Part shown: piece by piece, positions 37,001-48,256 of the stretch
How the letters are laid out: each line of letters starts with the position of its first letter
How positions within the stretch are numbered: the stretch's first letter is position 1
DNA from: Callaeas wilsoni
Taxonomy: Eukaryota; Chordata; Aves; Passeriformes; Callaeidae
NCBI GenBank assembly: GCA_013398955.1
Contig: VWPU01002068.1
Location: forward strand, 124,001 to 188,000
Direction: 5' to 3'
Length of the DNA stretch: 64,000 nt
Made by a program: the position numbers and the translations under genes
Notes under the pieces: model-generated
The model's input: the letters and a program-made list of their open reading frames with translations, nothing else
What the model was told of the DNA's origin: nothing
Database searches by the model: none

Positions 37001-37842
37001 TGTCTCTGTCTTACAATGTTTATTTACTTGTTTTTATATTAATTCTCCCTTCAATCTCTGTTACTTATTTTCCACTGAACTTGACTGATGAATGAGAGGA
37101 AATTGCATGGGTTTGCCCTTTTCTCCCTCTTTCTAACAGCACCACATCTCTTTCACCTGTGTCCAGAATCTGCAAGCCGCTCCTGATACACCAGCTAAGT
37201 CATCTGTTAAATTGTAGTTGTGTGGTTTGGACTGTCATTTTCCTTCCCAGTTGCTTTGAGACATGCCAGATGGCAAGAGACTGGAGTCTGAAGACTGTAC
37301 CTGAGGAAAATAGTTTTCTAAGTAAGTATAAATTTTCATTATTGTGGAGAGAAAATATATTTGGGAATGAAGGAAGACCCTGCTCTACCAGGTAAGATGC
37401 AGGAGATTGAACCACCTATGTCTGTTAAGCTGAGCTAAGTAGGAAGGGAGAGGGGAAACCATGTGGGTGGTTTTTGGTGCTTTGGCTATGCTAGTGTGAA
37501 CAATAGTTTTTTCATTGTTGTGAATTATGCCACTGTCTGGAGTGCTTTTAAATACAATTGGCCATGACAGTGACACTTTATGAAATTATGGAAAGCAAAT
37601 GGGAGCAAGAGCTGGAGTTTTCTGTAGATTAAAAACCCCAGAGCTATTATTATTATGAATCAGTTGATCTTTTGATCACAACTTGCTTTCGTAGTCAAAA
37701 TCACAGGTCTGCAATGCATGAACACAATCTAAAATACTCAAGTCCCAAACAAAAGCCAACCAAAATTGTACAAAGTCCTGAATAAACCTGTTTTGCTGTG
37801 CTGAACAGCACCATATAGCAATAAACAATCTCTGCATTTCAT
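34081..37842. other. AT-rich non-coding DNA, no gene seen
   Basis: The longest frame is 105 codons on the minus strand (35282-35599), unrecognised. A short TC-rich run is at about 36980-37010. An X-box-like palindrome is listed separately at 36313-36326. Confidence 0.5.
36313..36326. promoter_or_regulatory. Possible RFX X-box-like motif
   Basis: GTTACCATGGAAAT resembles the X-box pattern of two inverted half-sites (GTTACC and GGAAAC-like) with a 2-base spacer; the last base departs from the pattern. A single short match in 64 kb can easily be chance. Confidence 0.2.
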
Positions 37843-38160
37843 TCAACCATATATAGTGGTTACTTGGGAAAGCAAACTTTTCTTCCTCTCCCCCAGCTTT
37901 TTATACTAAGCATGATGTAATATGGGATGGGATATCCCTGTGATCAGCTGGGTTCAACTCCCAGCTCCTTGTGCCCCCCCAGCTCCTCACTCGTGGGGTC
38001 GAGTGAGGAGCAGAAAAGGCCTCGACCTTGTGTGAGTTCTGCTCAGCAACAGCTAAAACATCCCTGTGCTATCAACGCTGTTTCCAGTGCAAATCCAAAA
38101 TAGAACACCATAAAAATGACTAGGAAGAAAAAGAACTCTATCCTAGACAAAATCGGTTCA
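37843..38160 (-). mobile_element. Partial ERVL-type LTR, 5' part, minus strand (LTR 4)
   Basis: Read on the minus strand it starts at 38160 with TGAACCGATTTTGTCTAGGA, a decayed form of the common avian LTR start that reads TGTGCTGGTTTTGGCTGG. It then follows the family order: an AACAGCGTTGATAGCACAGG block, GCCTTTTCTGCTCCTCA, CAAGGAGCTGGGAG, a TATAAAAA box at 37898-37905, and TTCCCAAGTAACC near the left end. The 3' part of the LTR is lost or too diverged to see. This is a different LTR family from LTRs 1-3. No flanking duplication was found. Confidence 0.85.
37898..37905 (-). promoter_or_regulatory. TATA box of the partial LTR
   Basis: TATAAAAA on the minus strand lies about 255 bases from the LTR 5' end, just before AGCTGGGGGAG. 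This is the usual place for the U3 promoter in this LTR family. Confidence 0.6.
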
Positions 38161-41100
38161 GCCAGATAAGCCAGAGACTCTGGTTTCAGAAGCACAGAAC
38201 TAAGACTGAGAACATCTATACAACAAACTGATTTAGACCTTAATGGAAGTGCTATTACAAAGCAAATTTAAAGCTAATGGAATTGAAGCACTAAGTAGCA
38301 GAAAATCATTGAATTAACAAGAACTCTAAAAAAGCTAAATTTTTTATGGCACCTGAAAAAAAAAAAGAAAAATTGAGAAAAAAATCAGTTCTTCAATGAC
38401 CCAGAGCTCAGTATTTCTGCAAGAAAAGTGCATCACATCTTTACAAAAAAATATCCTTTTAAAAAACCCAGAAATATGTCCTATATAAACTTTATAATAA
38501 AAACATATATGTGGATAAACTTAGATTATTCTATTTGGTATTTTATTCTAAAATGCATTTTCATGCAATTCTAGATTAAATAATCTTGATAGCATCTAGA
38601 AAATGTTTAGTTGCCATATTCAAGTGTACCTTAAAAATATAGAAAAGATAAAGCATTATGAAATAGGCATATCTAATTTAAAAAAATAATAAGAGGAAGA
38701 AGGAGAAAAAACACTATGTGCCATAGAATTGCAGGTTCCTGAGAACCTGATCTTCTTGGAAATAAAGAAATGATTCCTCAAATGCCTCAAAATATAAGGA
38801 CAGTGAAGAAATTGTTGAAAGAATCAGTTGCATGTTAAAAGCATCTACTGTTTATGTGTTCCTCTGTTCCTGGGTCTGATTTTTAGAATTATTGAATAGC
38901 TCCAGTGAAAGCTGGTAGGTCCAGTTCAATTTACTTGAACTTGCAGATGATGTGAGAATTCAGAATTGCAGGGTATAGTTGTTCCTGTTGATTGTGATTT
39001 GAAAAAAAAAAAATGTTTTGCAGAGTGATATAGATTTGCTGTAGAAATAAAAGAGCAAAACACAGTGAAAGGATTTAGTAGATACCAGCATTACCCAGGG
39101 ATATTTAGCTTTAACTCTTTAGGGCCACCTTATTCTTTCCAATTCAGGTTTTGGTATTAGGTAAACTAGATTTTCAGGAATTAAATATTAGCTCTATAAT
39201 TTCTGTTGTAAAAAGGCACATTGATTTTTACAAAGTCAGTTTGAGTTCCGATTTTTGTTCTAAGGATAAGAATTATCAAATATCTTGGTGTCTTCACTTC
39301 CTTGCAAAGCTGTGGAGTGATAAAAAATAATGTATTTCATCTAAATTTTTCATGAAGTCAATATCTCTCTTCAACACAGTAACTTACTGACAAGGGGCTG
39401 GTTGCCACTAAAGAACTATAGAAAAAAAACCCCACAGTCAAGATCTGTGGTAGGAAAAGGTTTTTGTTACATTATCTGATGTTTATTTTACACACTTGGA
39501 CAAAATTGCAGTATCTGAGGAGCTTGTCTTTCAATTTGCAGCTGGTGTACCATATTTGTTTCATGCCAATATTCATGACTATGGCACAGGTTTTTCTTTC
39601 ATTCTTAGGGAATTTTTTGACCTATCATACACTAAGGTATTGGCAGTCAAGAATTTTTTGTTCTAATCAAAGACTACTTTACCTGTTTTAAGGCTTTTCT
39701 AAGATTTTTTTATGACTTTGGTGGCTAGGCATCTAGAATTTAACTATGGGTGAGATTGGGGCTTTAATTCATCATGTGCCATATAATCTCTGGAATTTTG
39801 TGGTTCTCATGTCTTAGCAACCAGAGAGTGATTTCTTCTGTCTCAGGCAAAGCCTGCCCCACATTTCTGTGCTAATTAATGTGGTAATTCATTAACTGCC
39901 TCTGTTTATGAACAAAACTTGTCTTACCACTTGGAATACCAAGTACCATTAGTGAGGATGAAATCTTTTGGAGGAGCTTTTGAAACTTTTTGACTGTATT
40001 TTGCTGTATTTCTATCCATTTCTACATTTTAAGACACTGGTAAGTTAACAATTCTTGGTGTCCTTATACTTGAGAAGTTACGACTTGTATCCTGCATTCC
40101 ATTTTCTTTCTCTGAAGTACGCTCAAGATCCTGTCCCTAATCTCTTAAATGCCTTATATGTATTATATGTCTAATACAAAATCCTCTTGAAACTAGTAGC
40201 TTTTACATGGCACTGTTGAATGAAGTCATTTAGGAGCCCAAGTCATGCTTCAAAAGAGTTTAAGGACTGTGTTCTTGAAAGTGATTGAAATCAATCAGGT
40301 GCACATGTTGGCGCATTGGCGCAATTAAGCTCCCGTGTCTAAGGACACTGAAGTACCTTTTATGTCTAAATGGAATTTCAGCCCATGTATCACTTAGGTC
40401 CTTTTGATAATGGCGACCATCATGTTTCCCTGAAGCCTTTCTGGTTTTTCTGTTAGCTGGCCAGAAAAGTGAATAGCAAATTGTTTGAGAATGCATCTTT
40501 ATTTTTCCACTCTAGCATAATATTTTTGTACCTGATTCTTCACACAGTATTCATACATAGCCTAATGTCTTGTTCCCTCCTTCAGTTGGCATGAACATTT
40601 CCACCTCATTAGGAATCTCATAACTGCGTTAGGCAGGGGTATGTGAAGAAAATAGAAATGAAACAGAATGTAAATTTCTTCTGTGACTGGCACAGAGAGG
40701 GATGTGAAGAACCCAGCCTGAAAAAGTGGTGAATTTGAAGCAGGAACAGAGCAAACAAAACTTATTTATTAACCTTGCTGAAGCATGTCTACGCAGAGGC
40801 AAATTTTAGGGAGCGGCTCATCTCTGTAACACAATTGGTAAAACACTGGATATAAACAACCTAGAAGTGTGACTCTTGATTTGAATTTTTAGCCATCTTT
40901 CATACTCTCTATCTATAATATATTTTTGAAAATTTAGTAAAAGGCTGCAACCCCATTTTTCCTACTCAATTGTATTTATGGTCATTTTCATTTTGCAGTT
41001 GTTTCATTTCTCTCTGGCATCCATAATACATGAAACAATTTTTCGGAATGCCAGTTCTTTCCTCTCAAAGAAGGATACAAAAAAGCGCTGTAAAATTTCC

Positions 41101-42070
41101 TGATAGCTTCTTTATCTAGTCATTCAGTTTCTAGTGTGTGTTAATTATTGGAGTGCAGTTGCTACTCATGTTTGCAACTCAGATCATGACAGTATGTGCT
41201 TCTGAATATTTTTCCTTTGGTTAGAATATTTTTTGGAATTTTATTCCTTCTCTGCACAAGAGAAACAAAACCCATTTGCATTGCATTTCTTTAGACGTGT
41301 TTCTGAATTTGAGAAATGTTTATTTCAGGAATTAGCATTCCTTGTTGACTCCATAAAAATGCATTTTTAATTGCTTCTTGTTTTTCACTTTCATGTTACT
41401 TCACGTTACCATTTTCATCTTTCTGATTTGAGAGCTTTTTAGGTCTTTAATGAGAAAAAGAAAGACCTCTTGAAATTGTCCATATATTACACATTTCCCA
41501 ATACTTTTCTGTTAAAATGGATCACAGTCAAATTTAAGTTTTGTAGCAGAGTAACTGCTAGGTTGCTTGTTGGGAAAATGCTTGGGTTTAGATACAAGTG
41601 TAATTGTTGACTGATAGTTTCAGTTAATTTGTGTTCCAAACAAAACCATTTCAAATCTCCTAATTTAGCAGTTATGCATGTCAAGACAGAGAAGATTAAG
41701 ACTGTGTTTTACGTTCTACGAATTATTTTACTTGCTTTTAATTTTATTTGGCGTGCACTAAATACCTATTACTGAATCAATTGCACGTACTGCAAAAATC
41801 TGGTGACTGAAATCCCATGAGCTTCACGTTTTCTTTTCTGTGCATTTTAGTGCTGATTAAACTTACCCAGTGCTCTCTACCAGATGAAAACACGTTGAAC
41901 ACATTGGCAATACTGACACAAATTGGTTTTGCTTTCTTTTCTCCTTGAGTAATTCATTGCTGCTGCCCGTATTGATGGCAGCAGCTGGTCTGAAATATTT
42001 GTTTCTTGAACACAAGAGAAAAGGTAACCAGTCATTTAATTGATAAAATCTGGCCTTTAGTACTCACCCA
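38161..42070. other. AT-rich non-coding DNA, no gene seen
   Basis: Frames are 78 codons or fewer and unrecognised. A-rich runs are at 38350-38470 and 39001-39012. Stretches at about 40.98-41.48 and 41.74-41.90 kb have a conserved-non-coding look but carry no direct evidence. Confidence 0.5.
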
Positions 42071-42150
42071 CGGCTCTGTGAAGGACTGGTTGTGCTCTTC
42101 TGCTGTGGAGACAGAAGTGCATGAGTTTGAGTCTCACTGCAGACCCCACA
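42071..42150 (+). repeat. Degenerate tRNA-like sequence, possible tRNA-derived SINE
   Basis: Two tRNA arms can be drawn in the right order. An anticodon-type arm TTCTG/CAGAA (42098-42102 with 42112-42116) encloses a 9-base loop. A T-arm TGAG/CTCA (42122-42125 with 42133-42136) encloses a 7-base loop TTTGAGT, close to the TTCGAAT type. Upstream GACTGGTTGTGCTC is A-box-like. The acceptor stem does not pair well and there is no CCA, so this is not a functional tRNA gene. The text also loosely resembles the head of MIR-type ancient SINEs. A chance fold remains possible. Confidence 0.4.
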
Positions 42151-42761
42151 GACATGATGCTGAAGGGTGTGCTAGATCATCTGGCAAATCCTATCACAAA
42201 TTATGATGAGAGAGCTCCACTACAAAAAAATACTAAAATAAACAGGCTTTTAATTTTTTCAGGGCAGAGATGAAGTAATAGGCAAACTCTCAATAAACAA
42301 TCTGCATACATTTATATGACTGTAAGAAGGCCATCATTTAAAGCTTTACCTAGAAGTACATATGTTTATGGAATATACAGAAGTCTTGTCTAAAGCTCTT
42401 TGATTACATATTAAGAAATGAGATTGTCATTCAACAAGGGTAAGAAGAGGGCATGGACTTTCAATTACAGTAGGACTGGATCCCTGGTAAGCACATCCTA
42501 GACCCAGGCTTAGCTAGGCGGCTGGGAAAGAGATGCTGTTTGAATTGGTAGATGGTGAAAGTAACCCGAGTCTCAAAAGATTGTTTATTTGTATGTTTGA
42601 AAGTGAATAGTGTGAAGTAAATGAAAAGAATTTAGCTCATTGGTGTCTGATTCCAGCCTTACAAAGCTGACCATTGCCCTTGTTCTTGGTAAAATAAGTA
42701 ACTTAGAGGAGGCAATACAGGTGTTTCCAGTAAATACAAGCCATACTTTAGTATATACATC
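42151..42761. other. AT-rich spacer, no gene seen
   Basis: No frame here is recognisable. The 80-codon minus-strand frame ending in this region runs out of the adjacent LTR. Confidence 0.55.
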
Positions 42762-43807
42762 CATGGTGAGTTGACCTTTGTTGGAAGCCAGGGTCCAGTA
42801 AAGCTGTTCCATCACTCCCCTCCTCAAATGGACATGAGAACAAAAAATACAACAAAAAACCTTGTGGGCTAAGATAAGGACAGAGAGAGATCATTCAGCT
42901 ATTACTGTCATGGGCAAGACAGATTTGAACCAGGTAAATTAATTTATTACCAATCAAATCAGAATAAGGTAATGAGGAAAAAATCAAAAACAAATCTCAA
43001 AATATCTCCTCTCTACCTCTCCTTTCTTCCTGGGCTCAACTTCACTTCCAATTTGTCTACCTTCTCCCTCACGGTGGAAGAAGGAGATGGGCAATGGAGA
43101 CTGTGGTCAGTTCTTCCCATGTTTACTCTGCTTTCTCCTTCCTCCTCACACTCTTTCCCTGCTCCACTATGGGATCCTTCCCGTGGGAGACAATCCTCCA
43201 TGAACTTCTCCAATGTAAGTCATTCTCGTAGGCTGCTGTTCTTCATGAACTGCTCTAGCATGGATTCCCCATGGGGTGACAAGTCCTGTCAGCAAACCTG
43301 CTCCAGCATGGGCTCCTCTGTCTTGGAGAAGACCACGGGTCTTGCCAGGGTCCTGCTCTAACATGGACTTCCCAAGGGCCTTCACAGCTTCCTTCGGGCA
43401 TCTGCCTGCTCCAGGATGGGTTCCTTTATAGGCTGCAGGTAAATATCTGCTCCCCAGTGGTTCTCTATTGGCTGCATGAGGGACAGCGTTCTTTTCCACA
43501 GTCTTCACCATGAGCTGCAGGAGAAACTCCGCTCCAGTGCTTGGAGTAGCTCCTCCCCCTCCTTCTTCACTGGCTTTGGTGACTGCAGAGTCGTTGCTCT
43601 CACGTATTCTCAGTCCTCTCTCCCAGCTGCATTTGCACAGTTTTTTTCCCCTTCCTTTCTTAAATAAGTTATTCTAGAGATGCTGCTGCTGTCACTGATG
43701 GGATCCGCTTGGCCAGCTGCAGTAGCTAGTCGGAACTTGCTCCATCCAACTTGGGATGAGCTTCTGGAATCCCTCTGCTACCAAGCCTTGCCACACAACC
43801 CCATACA
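42762..43807 (-). mobile_element. Solo LTR, same family as LTRs 1-2, minus strand (LTR 3)
   Basis: On the minus strand it starts at 43807 with TGTATGGGGTTGTGTGGCAA and ends at 42762 with AGGTCAACTCACCATG. It shares the family's repeated motif in which TGGAG(A/C)AG units alternate with CCCATGGG-like words, the AAGAAGGAGGGGGAGGAG block and the AATTAATTTATTACC tract. About 1046 bases. The flanking 5-mers (ACATC left, ATATG right) match at only three positions, so a target-site duplication is not established. No internal retroviral sequence adjoins it. The 129- and 114-codon frames inside are incidental. Confidence 0.88.
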
Positions 43808-45080
43808 ATATGTTTACTTATTCTTCAGAGATGAAGAAAAAATCTAGCATTTCTGTGGTGCTTTATTAAACTATTGATGAATGTAACAGTCACAGCCATA
43901 TCTAATGCTGAAGGGCTGAAGTTGTATCCCGTAGCTTGGTATTCAGGCTGAGCTATGCAGTTGTAACAAGGAATTACTCAGATGAAGCACAGAGATGCAG
44001 AGAGATGGCATTTCAGAATTACTTCGTTGAACTCTGTAGAAGGTTTCATAGGAGTGAAACGTACCACTTGGGCTTTGGTTGAAATGAAGCTGAAGGCATT
44101 GGGCTGTAGATGAACAAAGGAGAGAGATAATAGTGTTTAATGAGAGACTTGAAATGGTTTAGAAATTACTCTTTAAATGATGTTTTGATTTGTAGATGAA
44201 AGTTAAATTATAATTGAAATATTCATAGCATAATCATGATGGCAGAGTGTGATCTGGTTGCACATGTTTTCTGATAGCACTCTGAGGGACAGTGGCATTA
44301 AAGCCTGGTGCCTTTCCTATTCACTATCACTCCTCACATGTGTATCAGGATAATTTATTTCGCATATATACAAATCAGAGAGGAACACTGAAATAAAATG
44401 GTATGTTTAGGAGTACTTTTCAGTCAGATTCAGGCAGTGCAAAGCCATTAATAAAAAAAAGAGTGGAAACAAATAGACATAACTTACACATTTAAGAAGA
44501 AGAGATTGTCTGATTTAGTCTCAATTTTGTCTTGTTTGTAAAGCAACTGTAGAATAATCAGTGGAATGGGAGATAAATTTCAGTCCCATGAAGTCTCCTT
44601 TTCAACAAGAATGCAAATATAGGCATGGATGTGTTGTGCATTTTTGGTACCTTTTCTGTCGTGTGATCATATTTATGCATTTTTACTTCCAATCCTAAAA
44701 ACTTCCATTTGTGAGTAGGCACCTGTTTTGTAATGTAGCATCAGTGCTTTGTGCTTTATATTATATAAGATAATTCCTGCTGCCAGGAATTTTGCATTAA
44801 TCTCAACAGCTCTTCCTGAAACATAGTTATACTAAAATAAAACACGTTAGGTAATAATAAAGTACAATGTCATATGTTATCACAAAATATACCAATATAG
44901 TACGACGTCTGTGTTGATATAAGGTCAAAACCTTTTTCTTGTCGTTTTAATAATGGGGTTATCTGAAAATTTCTGAATCCTGTGCATTGCAAACCTAATA
45001 TCCTGTACTTTTTTTCAGTTGTAGAGGATGAGGGTAGACTGTTTTTCACATTAAGTTCTTCATTGCTGAAATATTTGTAA
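43808..45080. other. AT-rich non-coding DNA, no gene seen
   Basis: Frames are 75 codons or fewer. No repeat was recognised. Confidence 0.55.
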
Positions 45081-45103
45081 AACAAACAAACAAACAAACA
45101 AAC
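45081..45103. repeat. (CAAA)n microsatellite
   Basis: About five to six CAAA units end exactly at the start of the LTR-like insertion. The last five bases, CAAAC, are the left target-site duplication. Confidence 0.95.
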
Positions 45104-45760
45104 TGTGTTGGTTTGGAAACAAATTTAGGAGGAAACAACTCGAAAGGGACATTTATTTTTTTCTTTTGCCTGCCAGGCAAGCAGGCCTCGGTAGTGTGTT
45201 TTAAATGGGTTCAGGAAAATAATTATTTGAATTAAAGTGAAAAAAATTATTTCGTTAACAAAAAGAGTCCTCCTCAGGCACAGGGCAGAAAAGGATATTG
45301 AAATTTTTTTTTCTTGTCTTTAGAAGGAGGCTGGTGGATTTTAAATAGTTTTTTAAAATTTAGTTATTCCGCAGTTTTGAGGCTTGAGACCTGGCAGGGT
45401 CCGACAACTTCTTTGGAGAGCCCTGCCAAGCAGGTCACAGAGATGATAAGCTGGTCTTGGACAAAGAAGTAAGCTGAAAACAGTCCAAAAAGGAACACAA
45501 GCCGCTGAGGCAGATCTCAGTCCTTTTTCAGCTGAAAAGCCAATGAGCTAGAGAAAAAAACTCCTTTCTCTCTTAACTGGCAGCAACACTGCCCAGAGAT
45601 AAAGTATGTAAATATCTAACTACAAGGTCAAGCAAGCTGCTTTGAAGGGCTCCCTCGGCTTCTCTCTCCCTCTTTGCAGTTTAAAGGTACAAACTGCATT
45701 CTACAGAGATTCAAGCAGGCGATGGGGAATACAGTATCGTCATAAAATCACCCCAAGACA
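45104..45760. mobile_element. Complete LTR-like insertion with 5-bp duplication
   Basis: A 657-base block begins TGTGTTGGTTTGG and ends CCAAGACA, so it has TG...CA termini and short TGT/ACA inverted ends. CAAAC at 45099-45103 is repeated exactly at 45761-45765. Size, termini and a 5-bp duplication together fit a solo LTR. It is distinct from LTRs 1-3 beyond the first dozen bases. Orientation is uncertain: the start resembles plus-oriented ERVL LTRs, but an AATAAA lies on the minus strand at 45152-45157, about 50 bases from that end. No protein-coding capacity is visible. I cannot assign it to a named family. Confidence 0.72.
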
Positions 45761-45765
45761 CAAAC
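45761..45765. repeat. Target-site duplication CAAAC, right copy
   Basis: Exact match to 45099-45103. The CAAA repeat does not continue past it, so the element landed at the edge of the microsatellite. Confidence 0.7.
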
Positions 45766-46859
45766 CTAATTTATTACAACAATTTCATCTGTTGTTTCAC
45801 CATCTCACCCATCTTGAAGGAGAAATTCTGAGTTTAGAGGAATAGTTTTCAGGAAAGCATCCTACCAGTAAAAGTAGCTCTGCTATCAAAAGAAGCTGAC
45901 ATTAAATGCACTAAACAAAATTAGTAAGGCCCTGTTGAAATTCAGAGAAATTACTCAAGACAAAATACCCTTATGAACAGTCATCAGCAATACAGAGAGA
46001 TAAAAAAAGTTAGCATTCATCATGATTGATGAGCTGTGCCCCTATGTCAGTTGAAATAAAATATCCTAATGTGGCAGCAGCATTTTTGTTGAATAACGTG
46101 GAATATACAGGTATTGCTCAGTACTCCTTAGTATTACATCAGTAAAGTGTTTCATATTATTTTGTATCCTGCTGCAGATATACTGTAGGTTATTTTTTGT
46201 GTGTGTGCCTGGGGATTATTCTGTTCATCCTATAAAGTTGCAAAATGGGAGCATGGGTTAATAATGTAGTGGAGATTTGATAGAAATTCACTCCTTGTTT
46301 CTTAGACTACTTCTTCAGAATACTTATTTTAAATTACTAGTTTCACCTGTGACATAAACATAATTACTGCTGGAGAATAGTCTTCACTGGATGACTTCAG
46401 AAAGGGCAGGAAATTTCAGCAGTAGATAGTCTACGCGCTAAACTTCTGTTTTGCACAGACATCCAACCAGTGAAGTAATCTTTCATGTTATGAGAAATAC
46501 TGCTCTTGAATTCTGTACTTAGTTTCTTTCAGTTTCTCTTCAGTGACTATGTGCCTGGTTTAGCAATCCACTCAGGACTCTCCCCACAGTGTCCTTATCA
46601 GGCAAATTCAGGCACAGATATGTACTGATATCCTGCTGCAAACTATATAGATCTGGACCACATTTGATGGCTGTACAGTTTTGAACTCAGCTTGCTCTAG
46701 TTGGTTCTCTTCTAGTTGTTTAATTTCTGAAGTAAGCTAGAAAAAAGTAAATACAGACCAGAAAGATACAGCTTTTTAGTGAACAGTTCAATCACTTCCA
46801 CATGGTGTTCATCCTGCAGTAATTCAGAAACAACAAAAATACAATAGTTCACATCTAGA
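45766..46859. other. AT-rich non-coding DNA, no gene seen
   Basis: No recognisable frame or repeat. Confidence 0.55.
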
Positions 46860-47260
46860 AAAATGTCACTTTATCCCCAAATACATTCTGAAATGTAAAA
46901 ATATGAAGAGTAATATTTAGACGTATGTTTGTGAATAAATTTTGAGATATTTTAAGTATGCTCTTTAGCAGAAACACAATTTTGTCCATTTTTATGGCAA
47001 TGCATTTATCCTTTTATAATCATTGCAATAATTAGTCTAATGCGTGTGTTTGTGAAGAAAAAGAGAAATTTTCCTATTAAATGTATTATCATTAAAAGAG
47101 GGCTTTTGTCCAACACATTTCAAAAGTGGATTGCAGGTGTAAACATTATGTTATATTGAGAAGAGCAATTTAATTTTCCAAATGGGCAAAGTTTAACAAA
47201 ATTCACGCCACATAATAGTTTAGTCAAAATTAATCAACAGGTCTGAAAATACTATTTTTA
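46860..47260. other. Candidate conserved non-coding element
   Basis: An AT-rich repeat-free block with many ATTA/TAAT homeodomain-type cores, for example TTGCAATAATTAGTCTAATG near 47022 and CAAAATTAATCAACAGG near 47225. It has the texture of vertebrate developmental enhancers. This is an inference from composition and word content only. Confidence 0.3.
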
Positions 47261-48139
47261 TTTTTTCCTGCTTGTGTAGAGGCACATACAGCAATAAATA
47301 CTTGCGGCATTTTTTTTTTTCCCAAGCTATCCAGCTGTTTTATTTCAGTGGAGTCTGGTGGAGGTGCACAAGAGGCTTATAATGTTTATTGATGGTAAAT
47401 GGACTTCTGCTGCTCATTCTAGAAATTTTGACTTTCACTGCTGGTCTGCAACCGTTCAAGGCATAGTCTGTGAATTTAGTGTGTGTGACAGAGAAAACTC
47501 ACTCCAGAGAAAGACTTAAATGTCTCTCTATTTGGTATTTGTTGCCTTAATAAATATAAAAGAGCCTTCAACCTTTAAAACATATTGTGTTTGTATATGT
47601 TTTTTCTGAACAATGTAACAGAGTTACAGAAACAAACTCAGCATCTTTCTCTTATCTTAGGCAGAAATATTTGGCTGAAAGAAAATAGTGAAAGGAAGCC
47701 AAATTTCCTGACTCAGAAATTGAGCAAAAAGAAGCCTGTCGAATGGGGGATGTGGCTCTTTATCTTATTCTAAGATTTTATACTGACATTGTTGATGAAA
47801 CTATATCAACATCATGAGCTTAGGAGTTATATCAGAAGCTGCACAAGGTGTGTCTAAGGAAATATAATTCTAAAATATATATTTCCAGTTTCCACAGTGG
47901 GACCTAGTGAGATTCTTGAAAGAACTCTTAGACGGATGTTACATTTTCCTCATGTTGATCGATCTCTTTCCTATAGTAACATCCTTAGCAGCAGAGACAC
48001 TGAGAAGGGACTTGAAAAACAAAAATATATCAACTAGGCCTAAATTTTCTGACCTCCATATAGGCTCACGTTTTACTGTCTACTCAACTGTATTTGAAGA
48101 CATGAACAAGCATGACAATACGCTAATTTCTTTTTCTAG
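47261..48139. other. AT-rich non-coding DNA, no gene seen
   Basis: A T-run sits at about 47311-47320. The 100-codon plus-strand frame at 47907-48209 owes its C-terminal quarter to the CR1 fragment that follows, so it is not a gene. Confidence 0.55.
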
Positions 48140-48256
48140 AGTGCTTGAGCAGCCTGGTCTAGTGGAAGGTGACCCTGCTCATGGCAAGGAGAGGATTGGA
48201 ACTAGATGATCATTAAGTCTCTTCCAACTCAAAGTATTCTATGATTATATGATCCT
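48140..48256 (+). mobile_element. CR1 LINE 3'-end fragment
   Basis: GAGCAGCCTGGTCTAGTGGA, GGAACTAGATGATCATTAAG and CTTCCAACTC follow the last 100 or so bases of CR1, ending in the tail TATTCTATGATTATATGATCC. Plus orientation; severely 5'-truncated. The translated piece ends VLEQPGLVEGDPAHGK, a CR1 tail signature. Confidence 0.92.

Noticed and set aside
47907..48209. 100-codon plus-strand frame as a gene
   Set aside because: Its C-terminal part is translated CR1 and the rest is unrecognised.
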